From Roseiarcus sp963755075 (GTDB lineage: Bacteria > Pseudomonadota > Alphaproteobacteria > Rhizobiales > Beijerinckiaceae), in NCBI GenBank assembly GCA_963755075.1, contig CAVWKL010000048.1, forward strand, positions 1 through 19,632: 19,632 nt of DNA, read 5' to 3'. Under the pieces are notes generated by a model that ran no database searches, was not told the origin of the DNA, and saw only the letters and a list, made by a program, of their open reading frames with translations. Positions 5,988 through 14,276 of this stretch are shown here, one piece after another (the first letter of the stretch is position 1; each line of letters begins with the position of its first letter). Made by a program: the position numbers and the translations under genes.

Positions 5988-7175
5988 ATGGCGGCGATGA
6001 CGAATTTGCAATTGATCGAGGCGACGACGCTGCCGTCGGACGGCTTCGCCGGCGCGCTCTGCGCCCGCGTCTGGCGCCCCGACGCGGCAGGCCCTTCGAT
6101 CGTCGTCGTGCGGGCGGAGGGCGCGTTCGACGTCAGCGGGCGCTTTCCGACGATGCGCGACCTTTGCGAGGCGCCCGATCCGGCGACCGCGGCGCGCGAG
6201 ACGTCGGGCGAACGGCTCGCTTCGCTCGGCGAGATTCTGGCCAACACGCCCCCAGGGGCGCGCGATCCCGCCAAACCCTGGCTGCTCGCGCCCATCGATC
6301 TCCAGGCGATCAAGGCGGCGGGCGTCACCTTCGCTGCGTCGATGATCGAGCGGGTCATCGAGGAGCGGGCGCGCGGCCGAAGCGTCGCCGCTGCGGCGAT
6401 CCGCGACGAGATGACTGAGCGCGTCGGCGTCGATCTTTCAACCCTCGCTCCGGGTTCGCCCGCGGCGATGCGTCTGAAAGAAGCGCTGATCGCCGACGGC
6501 GCCTGGTCGCAATATCTGGAGGTCGGCATCGGAGCCGACGCCGAGATCTTCACCAAGAGCCAGCCGATGTCGGCCGTCGGGACCGGCGCCGACGCAGGTT
6601 TCCACAGCGCCTCGGCCTGGAACAACCCGGAGCCGGAAATCGTGCTGGCGATCAATTCGAAAGGCGCGATCGTCGGCGCGACGCTCGGCAACGACGTCAA
6701 TTTGCGCGATTTCGAAGGACGGTCGGCGCTGCTGTTGGGCAAGGCCAAGGATCAGAACGCGAGTTGCGCGATCGGGCCTTTCCTGCGGCTTTTTGACGCG
6801 ACGTTCGACCTCGACGACGTGCGCGCGACGGAGGTGAGTCTGCGCGTCGAGGGCGTCGACGGCTTTTGCTTGGAGGGCGGCTCATCGATGACGCGGATCA
6901 GTCGCGACCCCGCCGACCTCGTCGGCCAATTGATCGGAGCCTCGCATCAATATCCGGACGGAGCGGCGCTGTTCCTCGGCACGATGTTTGCGCCGATTGC
7001 CGATCGCGACGCGCCGGGGCGAGGCTTCACGCATAAGGTGGGCGACGTGGTGACGGTCGGCGCCGAAAAGCTCGGGCGGCTGACCAACCGGATGCGGCAT
7101 TGCCAGGATTGCCCGCCGTGGGATTTCGGCGTCGGCCACCTCATGCGTAATCTCGCGCAGCGGGGCTTGATTTGA
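5988..7175 (+). CDS. Fumarylacetoacetate hydrolase-family dehydratase, XylX-like (2-keto-3-deoxy-sugar-acid dehydratase)
   Basis: 395 residues from the ATG at 5988, preceded by AGGAA about 10 bp upstream (5973-5977); an ATG at 5997 is an alternative. The C-terminal FAH domain shows the metal-ligand pattern NNPEPEIV (Glu215, Glu217) and GNDVNLRDFEGRS (Asp236), then KAKDQNASCAIGPF. The length and the long N-terminal region fit the 2-keto-3-deoxy-xylonate dehydratases of the Weimberg pathway (Caulobacter XylX type), which yield 2-oxoglutarate semialdehyde. The next gene, 42 bp downstream, is an aldehyde dehydrogenase suited to oxidise that product, and xylX-xylA adjacency is known from Caulobacter. 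The exact substrate is inferred. This is the second, sequence-divergent FAH-fold enzyme in the locus, after the AraD1-like one. Confidence 0.82.
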   Translation: MAAMTNLQLIEATTLPSDGFAGALCARVWRPDAAGPSIVVVRAEGAFDVSGRFPTMRDLCEAPDPATAARETSGERLASLGEILANTPPGARDPAKPWLLAPIDLQAIKAAGVTFAASMIERVIEERARGRSVAAAAIRDEMTERVGVDLSTLAPGSPAAMRLKEALIADGAWSQYLEVGIGADAEIFTKSQPMSAVGTGADAGFHSASAWNNPEPEIVLAINSKGAIVGATLGNDVNLRDFEGRSALLLGKAKDQNASCAIGPFLRLFDATFDLDDVRATEVSLRVEGVDGFCLEGGSSMTRISRDPADLVGQLIGASHQYPDGAALFLGTMFAPIADRDAPGRGFTHKVGDVVTVGAEKLGRLTNRMRHCQDCPPWDFGVGHLMRNLAQRGLI

Positions 7176-7217
7176 GGCGGCGAAGCGAAGAGCATTCGCG
7201 ACACATTCGAGGGCGGC

Positions 7218-8657
7218 ATGAGCGACATCCATAGGAATTACGTCGCGGGCGAATGGCTCGAGGGCGAGGGGGCGACCCGCAACGTCAATCCTTCCGACTC
7301 CGGCGACATCGTCGGTTTTTATGCGCAAGCGACCGCCGCCCAGGTCGACGCCGCGGTCGCTGCGGCGCGCGCGGCGTTCCCCGCCTGGTCGGGCGCCCCG
7401 CTGCAAGAGCGGCACGATATTCTCAAACGGGTCTCCAGCGAGATCGCGGCGCGGCGCGAGGAACTCGGCGGGCTGTTGGCCCGCGAGGAAGGCAAGACGC
7501 TTGCCGAAGCGATCGGCGAAGTCGGTCGCGCCGCTCAGATTTTCGACTTCTTCGCCGGCGAGGCGCTGCGCATTCCCGGCGAAAAGTTCGCCAGCGTGCG
7601 GCCCGGCGTCGACGTCGAGGTGACGCGCGAGGGCGTCGGCGTCGTCGGCATCATCTCGCCGTGGAATTTCCCGATCGCCATCCCCTCCTGGAAGATCGCG
7701 CCGGCGCTCTGCTACGGCAATTGCGTCGTCTTCAAGCCGGCCGATCTCGCCACGGCTCGGCGCACGCGCTGGCCGAGATCATCGCCCGCGCCGGCGTGCC
7801 CGCCGGCGTGTTCAATCTCGTCATGGGCCGCGGCTCGACGGTCGGCCAGGCGATCCTCGACCACCGGAGCGTCGACGCGATCACCTTCACCGGTTCGGTC
7901 GAGACCGGGCGCAAGGTGGCGGCCGCCTGCGCGGTCGCCATGCGCAAGTTCCAGCTCGAGATGGGCGGCAAGAACCCGCTCATCGTGCTCGACGACGCCG
8001 ATCTGAAGACAGCGGTCGAATGCGCGGTCAACGGCGCGTATTTTCTCGACCGGCCAGCGCTGCACCGCGTCCTCGCGGCTGATCGTCACGTCGGGGATCT
8101 ACGCGCGTTTCGCCGAGGCGCTCGCCGAGCGGATGCGCGCGCTCGTCGTCGACGACGCGCGAAAGCCCGGCGTGCACATCGGCCCGGTCGTCGACCAGAG
8201 CCAGCTCGACCAGGACCTCGACTATATCCGCATCGGCCGGGACGAAGGCGCCAGGCTCATGCTCGGGGGAGAACTGCTCAATCGCGCCACGCCGGGCTTC
8301 TACATGGCGCCGGCGCTGTTCGTCGACGTCGACAACCGCATGCGCATCGCCCGCGAGGAGATTTTCGGCCCGGTCGCGGCAATGATCCCGGCGCGCGACT
8401 ACGACCACGCTCTGGCGCTCGCCAACGACACTGAATTCGGCCTTTGCGCCGGCATTTGCACGACGAGCCTCAAATACGCGTCGCACTTCAAGCGCAACGC
8501 CGAGGTTGGCATGGCGATGGTCAACTTGCCGACGGCGGGCGTCGACTATCACGCGCCTTTCGGCGGCCGCAAAGGCTCGAGTCTCGGCCCGCGCGAACAG
8601 GGCCGTTACGCGGCGGAATTCTACACGACCGTCAAGACCGCCTATACGTTGGCGTGA
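7218..8657 (+). CDS. Aldehyde dehydrogenase, 2-oxoglutarate-semialdehyde type, split by two compensating indels
   Basis: About 479 residues when repaired, the usual ALDH length. The N-terminus NYVAGEWLEGEG and the GIISPWNFPIAIPSWKIAPA block (Asn150) read in one frame. One G seems to be missing at about 7754-7755, so KPADLAT is followed in another frame by SAHALAEIIARAGVPAG, FTGSVETGRKVAA and LEMGGKNPL (catalytic Glu248). One extra T in the TTTT run at 8041-8044 returns the original frame at STGQRCTASSRL (nucleophile Cys282). The Glu-to-Cys distance of 34 residues equals that of classical ALDHs, which supports the repair. The C-terminus PFGGRKGSSLGPREQGR is intact. It likely oxidises 2-oxoglutarate semialdehyde to 2-oxoglutarate, joining the sugar-acid route to the TCA cycle; substrate assignment is from context. 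Confidence 0.88.
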
Positions 8658-8685
8658 GGCGAGGCGAACAAGGGGTGGCAGCGAC

Positions 8686-9618
8686 ATGATCCTCATCTCC
8701 GGCGAGGCTTTGATCGACCTCATCCCGGATCCCGACCAGGACCGCCGCTACGACGCCGTGCTCGGCGGCTCGCCTTACAACGTCGCGATCGGGCTCGGTC
8801 GCCTCGGCGCGCCAACCGCCTTCGTGTCGCGAATATCGGCTGACGCCAACGGCGAAAACCTCGCCGCGGCGCTTTCGGGCGAAGGCGTCGATCTCAGCCT
8901 GATCGCCCGCGACGCCAAGCCGACGCCGCTCGCCTTCGTCATGCGCGGGACCGCACGGACGGGATCGCGCTATTCCTTCTATCTCGACGCGACCGCGTTC
9001 GACGGTCATTGGCCGTTTCCGGCGATCTGGCCCGAGGGCGCCCGTCATCTGCATGTCGGCTCGATCGCCGCCGTCGATCCGCGCCACGGCGCAAGCGTCG
9101 TCGCCGCGCTGGCGCATGCGAGCGAGAAGATGACGACGAGCTACGATCCGAACATCCGCCCGCTGGTGACGCCGGATCGCGAAAGCGTGGTCGCGCTCGT
9201 CGAGCGCCAGGTCGCGCTCTGCAGCCTCGTCAAGGCCAGCGAAGAAGATCTGGAATGGCTCTATCCCGGCCGCTCGATCGACGACACGCTCAGTCAGTGG
9301 GCGCGGCTGGGGCCGAGCTTTTGCATCGCGACGCTTGGACATCGCGGCGCCGTGGCCTTTCTCGGCGGCCTGCGCACGAGCGTGGCGGCGCCCAAGGTCG
9401 ATGTCGTCGACACCGTCGGCGCCGGCGACAGTTTCATGTCCTCGTTGCTCGCCGTGATGGATCGCGACGGGGCGCTTGGCGCCGCGGCTCCTAAGCCGAG
9501 CCTCGATCGGCTCGAGGCCTGGCTCGCTTTCGCCGCGGCGGCGTCAGCGATCACTTGCACGCGAAAGGGCTCCAATCCGCCAACGCGCGCGGAGGTGGCC
9601 GAATATCAAGCGATTTGA
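8686..9618 (+). CDS. PfkB-family carbohydrate kinase (fructokinase-like)
   Basis: 310 residues, typical of PfkB kinases. It starts MILISGEALIDLIPD, has the substrate-binding GGSPYNVAIGLGRLG block (27-41) and the PfkB signature DTVGAGDSFMSSLLA (242-256) with catalytic Asp248. TLGHRGAV (216-223) fits the nucleotide-binding strand. It begins 28 bp after the aldehyde dehydrogenase stop, with an AGGGGTGG stretch upstream, so it is probably the third gene of that operon. PfkB members phosphorylate fructose, 2-keto-3-deoxygluconate, ribose or other sugars. The N-terminus is most like fructokinases, but a 2-keto-3-deoxy-sugar-acid kinase role fits the neighbourhood equally well. Which of the two cannot be settled here. 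Confidence 0.88.
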   Translation: MILISGEALIDLIPDPDQDRRYDAVLGGSPYNVAIGLGRLGAPTAFVSRISADANGENLAAALSGEGVDLSLIARDAKPTPLAFVMRGTARTGSRYSFYLDATAFDGHWPFPAIWPEGARHLHVGSIAAVDPRHGASVVAALAHASEKMTTSYDPNIRPLVTPDRESVVALVERQVALCSLVKASEEDLEWLYPGRSIDDTLSQWARLGPSFCIATLGHRGAVAFLGGLRTSVAAPKVDVVDTVGAGDSFMSSLLAVMDRDGALGAAAPKPSLDRLEAWLAFAAAASAITCTRKGSNPPTRAEVAEYQAI

Positions 9619-9655
9619 ATGTTCGCCGTTAAACCAAGGACGAAGACGGCGCGCA

Positions 9656-9684
9656 TTGCAGACGGGCGACGACGAAGCTAAGAG
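9656..9684 (+). promoter_or_regulatory. Candidate promoter for the sdh operon
   Basis: TTGCAG (9656-9661) and TAAGAG (9679-9684) are separated by 17 bp, ending 32 bp before the sdhC start codon. The -35 and the spacing are reasonable; the -10 is a poor match to consensus. This is a guess from spacing and position only. An inverted repeat CGCCGT/ACGGCG (9624-9651) just upstream could be the end of the preceding operon but has no U-run. Confidence 0.3.
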
Positions 9685-9716
9685 TCGCGAGGCGAAGCGC
9701 TCAGGGACAAGCAACG

Positions 9717-10127
9717 ATGACCTCAACCCCATCGACCTCGGCTCCTCCACCCGCGCGCCCCCTGTCGCCTCATCTCGGCATCTATCGTTTCGCCTTGACG
9801 ATGGCGATGTCGATCGCCCATCGCATCACCGGCGCCGGTCTCTACGTCGGCGTGCTGATGCTGGCGTGGTTTCTCATCGCGGCCTCGATGGACGCCACGG
9901 CTTTTGCGGTCTTTTCCGGCTTCATCCAGTCGTTTCTCGGCCGGTTGGTGCTGTTCGGCTTCACTTGGGCCCTGTTTCATCACATGCTCGGCGGCGTTCG
10001 CCATCTCATCTCGGACGCCGGATACGGCTTGGAGCATCCAGAGCGCGAGCAATTGGCGCAAGCGACTGCGATCGGCGGACTAGCGCTGACGCTGATCGTC
10101 TGGGCTGTCGGCTACGCCGTCCGATAA
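9717..10127 (+). CDS. sdhC: Succinate dehydrogenase cytochrome b556 subunit
   Basis: 136 residues, three predicted membrane helices (about 24-52, 62-86, 112-134). Family motifs are RPLSPHLGIYRF, the SIAHRITGAGL quinone-site segment (Ser32 to Leu42) and HHMLGGVRHLISD, where His89 in the HxxxGxRH pattern aligns with the haem b ligand of E. coli SdhC. Together with SdhD it anchors the enzyme in the inner membrane and passes electrons from succinate to ubiquinone. The ATG at 9717 is preceded by AGGGA about 10 bp upstream. It is the first gene of sdhCDAB, 98 bp after the sugar kinase. Confidence 0.97.
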   Translation: MTSTPSTSAPPPARPLSPHLGIYRFALTMAMSIAHRITGAGLYVGVLMLAWFLIAASMDATAFAVFSGFIQSFLGRLVLFGFTWALFHHMLGGVRHLISDAGYGLEHPEREQLAQATAIGGLALTLIVWAVGYAVR

Positions 10128-10140
10128 GGGAGCGCTTGCA

Positions 10141-10530
10141 ATGGCGAACGTTGGTAAAACGCTTCGAACGCCGCTGAGCCGCGCTCGCTTTCTCGGTTCG
10201 GCGCGCCTGGGAACGGACGAGAATTGGCTCTTGCGCCTGACCGCCGCGACGCTCATCGCGCTCACGGTCGCATTCGTTTGGCTCATTTTGAGCCTGCTGC
10301 ACAAGGACTACAACGGCGTCCGCGCCGAGCTCGGCCAACCGCTCCCGGCGATCGTTCTCCTGCTCTTCGTCCTCGTCGGCGTCTATCATATGCAGATCGG
10401 CATGCGTTCGATCATTCTCGACTACGTGCATGGCCGCGCGCGCGAGTGGGCTCTGATGGCCAATGCTTTCTTCGCCGCGGCGATGGGGCTGGCCTGCGTT
10501 TACGCCGTGCTGCGCATCGGCTTCGTCTGA
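10141..10530 (+). CDS. sdhD: Succinate dehydrogenase membrane anchor subunit
   Basis: 129 residues. It has three hydrophobic segments (about 31-53, 69-91, 103-125) and the block YHMQIGMRSIILDYVHG (82-98), in which His83, Asp94 and Tyr95 fit the haem/quinone region of alphaproteobacterial SdhD. The N-terminal part with RTPLSRARFLGSA and GTDENWLLRLTA is typical of this group. It lies 13 bp after sdhC. The partner of SdhC in the membrane domain of complex II. Confidence 0.96.
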   Translation: MANVGKTLRTPLSRARFLGSARLGTDENWLLRLTAATLIALTVAFVWLILSLLHKDYNGVRAELGQPLPAIVLLLFVLVGVYHMQIGMRSIILDYVHGRAREWALMANAFFAAAMGLACVYAVLRIGFV

Positions 10531-10540
10531 TATCCTCTGA

Positions 10541-12391
10541 ATGGGCTCGACACGAATGGCGACCAACGGCTCCAACGGCGCAAGCGCCCCTGCGCTCGGG
10601 CGACAGGCCTATCCGATCACCGACCACAGTTTCGACGTCGTCGTGGTCGGCGCGGGAGGCGCGGGGTTGCGCGCCAGCGTCGGCTGCGCGCAAGCCGGAT
10701 TGCGCGTCGCTTGCATCTCCAAGGTGTTCCCGACCCGCTCGCATACCGTGGCGGCGCAGGGCGGCATCTCCGCCGCGCTCGGCAACATGGGGCCGGACGA
10801 TTGGCGCTGGCACATGTACGACACCGTCAAGGGCTCGGACTGGCTCGGCGATCAGGACGCCATCGAATATCTCTGCCGCAACGCCTCCGCCGCCGTCTAC
10901 GAACTCGATCACTGGGGCGTGCCGTTCTCGCGCACCGACGAAGGCAAGATCTATCAGCGCCCGTTCGGCGGCATGACGACCGAATTCGGCAAAGGCGTCG
11001 CGCAACGCACCTGCGCGGCGGCGGACCGCACCGGACATGCGATGCTGCACACGCTCTACGGCCAGGCGCTGAAGGCCAAATGCGAATTCTTCATCGAGTA
11101 TTTCGCCATCGATCTGATTCGCGATACGGAGGGCCGGGTGCGCGGCCTCGTCTGCCTGAAGTTGGACGACGGGACGATCCACCGCTTTCGCGCGCAGATG
11201 ACGGTTCTCGCCACGGGCGGCTATGGCCGCGCCTTTTTCTCCGCGACCTCGGCGCACACCTGCACCGGCGACGGCAACGCGATGGCGCTACGCGCGGGAA
11301 TCGCGTTGCAGGACATGGAGTTCGTGCAGTTCCACCCCACCGGCATCTACGGCGCCGGCTGCCTCATTACCGAAGGCGCGCGCGGCGAGGGCGGCTACCT
11401 CGTCAATTCCGCCGGCGAACGCTTCATGGAGCGCTACGCCCCTTCGGCCAAGGACCTCGCCTCGCGCGACGTCGTCAGCCGCGCGATGACCGTGGAAATC
11501 CGCGAGGGGCGCGGCGTCGGCAAGCTCAAGGACCACATCTACCTGCACCTCGACCATCTCGACCCCAAGGTGCTGCACGAACGGCTGCCCGGCATTTCCG
11601 AAAGCGCGCGCATCTTCTCCGGCGTCGACGTCGCCAAGGAGCCGATCCCGGTCTTGCCGACCGTGCACTACAACATGGGCGGCATCCCGACGAACTATCA
11701 CGGCGAAGTGCTGACCAAGGTCGGCGCCGATCCGGATTCGATCGTGCCGGGACTGATGGCGCTCGGCGAGGCGGCCTGCGTCTCGGTGCATGGCGCCAAT
11801 CGTCTCGGCTCCAACTCGCTCATCGACCTCGTCGTGTTCGGGCGCGCGGCCGGCCAGCGCGCCGCCGAGATCGTCAAGCCTGGCGAACAGCAGGCCGATC
11901 TGCCCAAGGACAGCGCCGACCATGCGCTGGCGCGCCTCGACCGCTTCCGCCACGCCAGCGGCGCCACGCCCACGGCGGCGCTGCGCTTGAGCATGCAGCG
12001 CGTGATGCAATCCCATTGCGCCGTCTTTCGCACCGGCGAAACGCTTGACGAAGGCAAGACCCTGATCCGCCAAGCTTGGCGCGAAGGCGCCGACGCGCAC
12101 ATCAGCGACCGCTCGCTGATCTGGAATTCCGATCTCATCGAGACGCTCGAATACGACAACCTCATCGTTCAGGCCGTCGTCACCATGGAGGGCGCCGCCA
12201 ATCGCCTGGAAAGCCGAGGCGCGCACGCGCGCGAAGATTATCCCAACCGCGACGACGCCAACTGGATGAAGCACACGCTCGCCTGGATCGACGCCGACAA
12301 ATACGCGGTTGCGCTCGATTACCGGCCGGTGCACGCCTACACGATGAGCAACGACGTCGCCTATATCGAGCCCAAGGCGAGAGTGTATTGA
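10541..12391 (+). CDS. sdhA: Succinate dehydrogenase flavoprotein subunit
   Basis: 616 residues. The FAD-binding Rossmann motif is VVVGAGGAGLRA (34-45), the covalent FAD histidine is His68 in RSHTVAAQGGIS, and HPTGIYGAG (from His265), TEGARGEGGYLVN, HYNMGGIPTN and GANRLGSNSLIDLVVFGRAA follow in the canonical order. It oxidises succinate to fumarate at the cytoplasmic face of the inner membrane and hands electrons to SdhB. The start is ambiguous: ATG at 10541 or at 10556, neither with a strong ribosome-binding site; I give the longer form. It is 10 bp after sdhD. No missing key residue was noticed. Confidence 0.98.
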   Translation: MGSTRMATNGSNGASAPALGRQAYPITDHSFDVVVVGAGGAGLRASVGCAQAGLRVACISKVFPTRSHTVAAQGGISAALGNMGPDDWRWHMYDTVKGSDWLGDQDAIEYLCRNASAAVYELDHWGVPFSRTDEGKIYQRPFGGMTTEFGKGVAQRTCAAADRTGHAMLHTLYGQALKAKCEFFIEYFAIDLIRDTEGRVRGLVCLKLDDGTIHRFRAQMTVLATGGYGRAFFSATSAHTCTGDGNAMALRAGIALQDMEFVQFHPTGIYGAGCLITEGARGEGGYLVNSAGERFMERYAPSAKDLASRDVVSRAMTVEIREGRGVGKLKDHIYLHLDHLDPKVLHERLPGISESARIFSGVDVAKEPIPVLPTVHYNMGGIPTNYHGEVLTKVGADPDSIVPGLMALGEAACVSVHGANRLGSNSLIDLVVFGRAAGQRAAEIVKPGEQQADLPKDSADHALARLDRFRHASGATPTAALRLSMQRVMQSHCAVFRTGETLDEGKTLIRQAWREGADAHISDRSLIWNSDLIETLEYDNLIVQAVVTMEGAANRLESRGAHAREDYPNRDDANWMKHTLAWIDADKYAVALDYRPVHAYTMSNDVAYIEPKARVY

Positions 12392-12423
12392 AGGCGCGGC
12401 GCGGAAGGCAGGAATAGGGAAAA

Positions 12424-13203
12424 ATGGTCCAGATCAACCTCCCGAAGAATTCCCGTCCGACGCCGGGCAAGGCCTGGCCGAGACCGGCCAACGCCCAGCG
12501 TCTCGCCGAGTTTCGGATCTATCGTTGGAACCCCGACGACGGCGTCAATCCGCGGATCGACACGTTTTACGTCGACCGCGACGATTGCGGCCCGATGGTG
12601 CTCGACGCACTCATCTGGATCAAGTCCAAGGTCGATTCCACGCTGACCTTCCGCCGCTCCTGCCGCGAGGGCGTGTGCGGCTCCTGCGCAATGAACATCG
12701 ACGGCCTCAATACGCTCGCCTGCACCAAAGGCATGGACGAAATTGACGGCGTGGTGAAAATCTATCCGCTGCCGCACCTCGAGGTGGTCAAGGATCTCGT
12801 TCCCGACCTCACTCATTTCTACGCCCAGCACGCCTCGATCGAGCCGTGGCTGAAGACGACCACGCCGACGCCGGAAAGGGAATGGCGCCAGACGCCCGAG
12901 GACCGCGCCGATCTCGACGGTCTCTACGAGTGCATTCTCTGCGCCTCGTGCTCGACCGCCTGCCCGAGCTATTGGTGGAACGGCGAGCGCTATCTCGGCC
13001 CGGCCATCCTGCTTCAGGCCTATCGCTGGCTGATCGATTCGCGCGACGAGGCGACCGGCGAACGGCTCGACAACCTCGAGGATCCGTTCCGCCTCTACCG
13101 CTGCCACACGATCATGAATTGCGCCAAGACGTGCCCCAAGGGCCTCAACCCCGCCAAGGCTATCGCGCGAATCAAGACGATGATGATCGAGCGGCGCGCC
13201 TGA
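12424..13203 (+). CDS. sdhB: Succinate dehydrogenase iron-sulfur subunit
   Basis: 259 residues. The N-terminal ferredoxin domain has SCREGVCGSCAMN plus a downstream Cys (NTLACTKG) for the [2Fe-2S] cluster. The C-terminal domain has CILCASCSTACPSYWWN and CHTIMNCAKTCPKGLNP for the [4Fe-4S] and [3Fe-4S] clusters. It connects the flavin of SdhA to the quinone site. The ATG at 12424 follows GGAATAGGGA by a short gap and is 32 bp after sdhA. It closes the sdhCDAB operon. Its last 32 bases overlap, tail to tail, the end of the acetyltransferase gene on the other strand. Confidence 0.98.
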   Translation: MVQINLPKNSRPTPGKAWPRPANAQRLAEFRIYRWNPDDGVNPRIDTFYVDRDDCGPMVLDALIWIKSKVDSTLTFRRSCREGVCGSCAMNIDGLNTLACTKGMDEIDGVVKIYPLPHLEVVKDLVPDLTHFYAQHASIEPWLKTTTPTPEREWRQTPEDRADLDGLYECILCASCSTACPSYWWNGERYLGPAILLQAYRWLIDSRDEATGERLDNLEDPFRLYRCHTIMNCAKTCPKGLNPAKAIARIKTMMIERRA

Positions 13204-13837
13204 CCGGCTCTGCCGGCGCCGTTTGGTCGTTCTTCGGCGAGCCGAGTTCGATGGCTCGCATTTGCGCCCCGAGCAGCGAAGCGGTGAAGTCCATGACGTC
13301 GCAAGAGGCTTCGCGCAGCAGCGAGAAAGCGGTCGGGCGGCGCGCCGTGAGGCGGCCGGTCATCTGGTTCTCTTCGAACGTGAAATGCGCCTTGAACTTC
13401 GCCGCCAATCGCAACATGCCGATATTGTCCGGCGTGCAGACGATTTCGATCGTCTCGACCCCGTGATTGCTCGCGGCGCGCTCGATGCGTCGGAAGAGCT
13501 GCGCGCCGATGCCGCGCCGGCGGTAGGGCTCTTCGACGCTGAAGGCCGCCTCGGCGTGGATATGCCGCTGATACGGCGCCTGTTCCGACCAGATCGCCTC
13601 GCCGGAGCGCAATTCGCCCGCCCCGTGCATCACGCCGCCGACGAAGGCGCCGAACACGAGATCGCCCTGGCCGAAGCAGCTCTCGGCATAATGGACGATG
13701 AAGTCGTCCGACATGCCGCCGCCGAACCGCTCGTGGCGGCTCTGCGAGTCCAAGCGCAACAAATGGTCGCGGAAGATGGGCATATCGGCGGGCCACAGCC
13801 GCCGGATTTCCACCGCGGGGTTCGAAGAATTCGCCAT
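13172..13837 (-). CDS. GNAT-family N-acetyltransferase
   Basis: 221 residues. The acetyl-CoA motif A is AAFSVEEPYRRRGIGAQLFR (97-116), with the R-R-x-G-I-G pyrophosphate loop at 106-111, and motif B-like CTPDNIGMLRLAAKFKAHF follows. The N-terminal IRRLWPADMPIFRDHLLRLDS and SRHERFGG segment is like the acetyltransferase domain found fused to acyl-CoA synthetases and in stand-alone proteins of alphaproteobacteria. The substrate (protein lysine or small molecule) is unknown. The start at 13835-13837 has AAGGGG six bases upstream. The gene overlaps the sdhB 3' end by 32 bp, in convergent orientation. Confidence 0.88.
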   Translation of the reverse strand: MANSSNPAVEIRRLWPADMPIFRDHLLRLDSQSRHERFGGGMSDDFIVHYAESCFGQGDLVFGAFVGGVMHGAGELRSGEAIWSEQAPYQRHIHAEAAFSVEEPYRRRGIGAQLFRRIERAASNHGVETIEIVCTPDNIGMLRLAAKFKAHFTFEENQMTGRLTARRPTAFSLLREASCDVMDFTASLLGAQMRAIELGSPKNDQTAPAEPVRRAARSSSS

Positions 13838-14276
13838 GATTACCCCTTAGAGCCAGTAAATCCGGCGTTTCGACCCTATCGGCATATTGTGCATTGCAAC
13901 ACGAAACGCAAGTCCCGCGGCTGCGCCAACTTGCCGCGCGTCGTCCAAAGAGAGGCCAACGCCCACCTCTTACGCGAAACTCGTTGAGGCTTCGTGACGT
14001 GCCTCAAGCATCGATTCGCGCGGGAATAAGCGACTTCCTCGATCGGTTCGGCGCCTTGGCGACGGCGGTCGGCGCTAAGGCCTTCGCGCCGCCCAGTATT
14101 TCGTCGGCGGTGAAGAATTTTACTCATTTTTCATTAACCCTTGGCAGGGTTGTGACGTCGGACGCGAACGAGAAGCCGGCAGGTCGGATTTTCGCCCGGA
14201 TCGCGGTTCAAGGACGGCCGCCACTGGAGAAGACAACCGCCGGCGCTTGTCGCGTTTGGTCGAAGGACATTGCCCC
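13838..14276. other. 439-bp intergenic region with a near-perfect 20-bp palindrome
   Basis: This spacer separates the divergent acetyltransferase and IalB-like genes. It holds a 20-bp palindrome at 14071-14090 (GGCGC-T-AAGGCCTT-C-GCGCC, one mismatched pair). It also holds an AT-rich stretch at about 14111-14140, which is the most promoter-like part for the downstream gene, although I could not assign -35/-10 boxes. I looked for tRNA and small-RNA features and found none I can support. Open frames on both strands here lack recognisable products. Confidence 0.5.

Noticed and set aside
9624..9651. Rho-independent terminator after the sugar kinase
   Set aside because: The arms are only 6 bp with a 16-base loop and there is no T-run.
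9717..13203. Fumarate reductase instead of succinate dehydrogenase
   Set aside because: Gene order CDAB, the SdhC haem motif HxxxGxRH and the close match of all subunits to alphaproteobacterial complex II point to succinate dehydrogenase.
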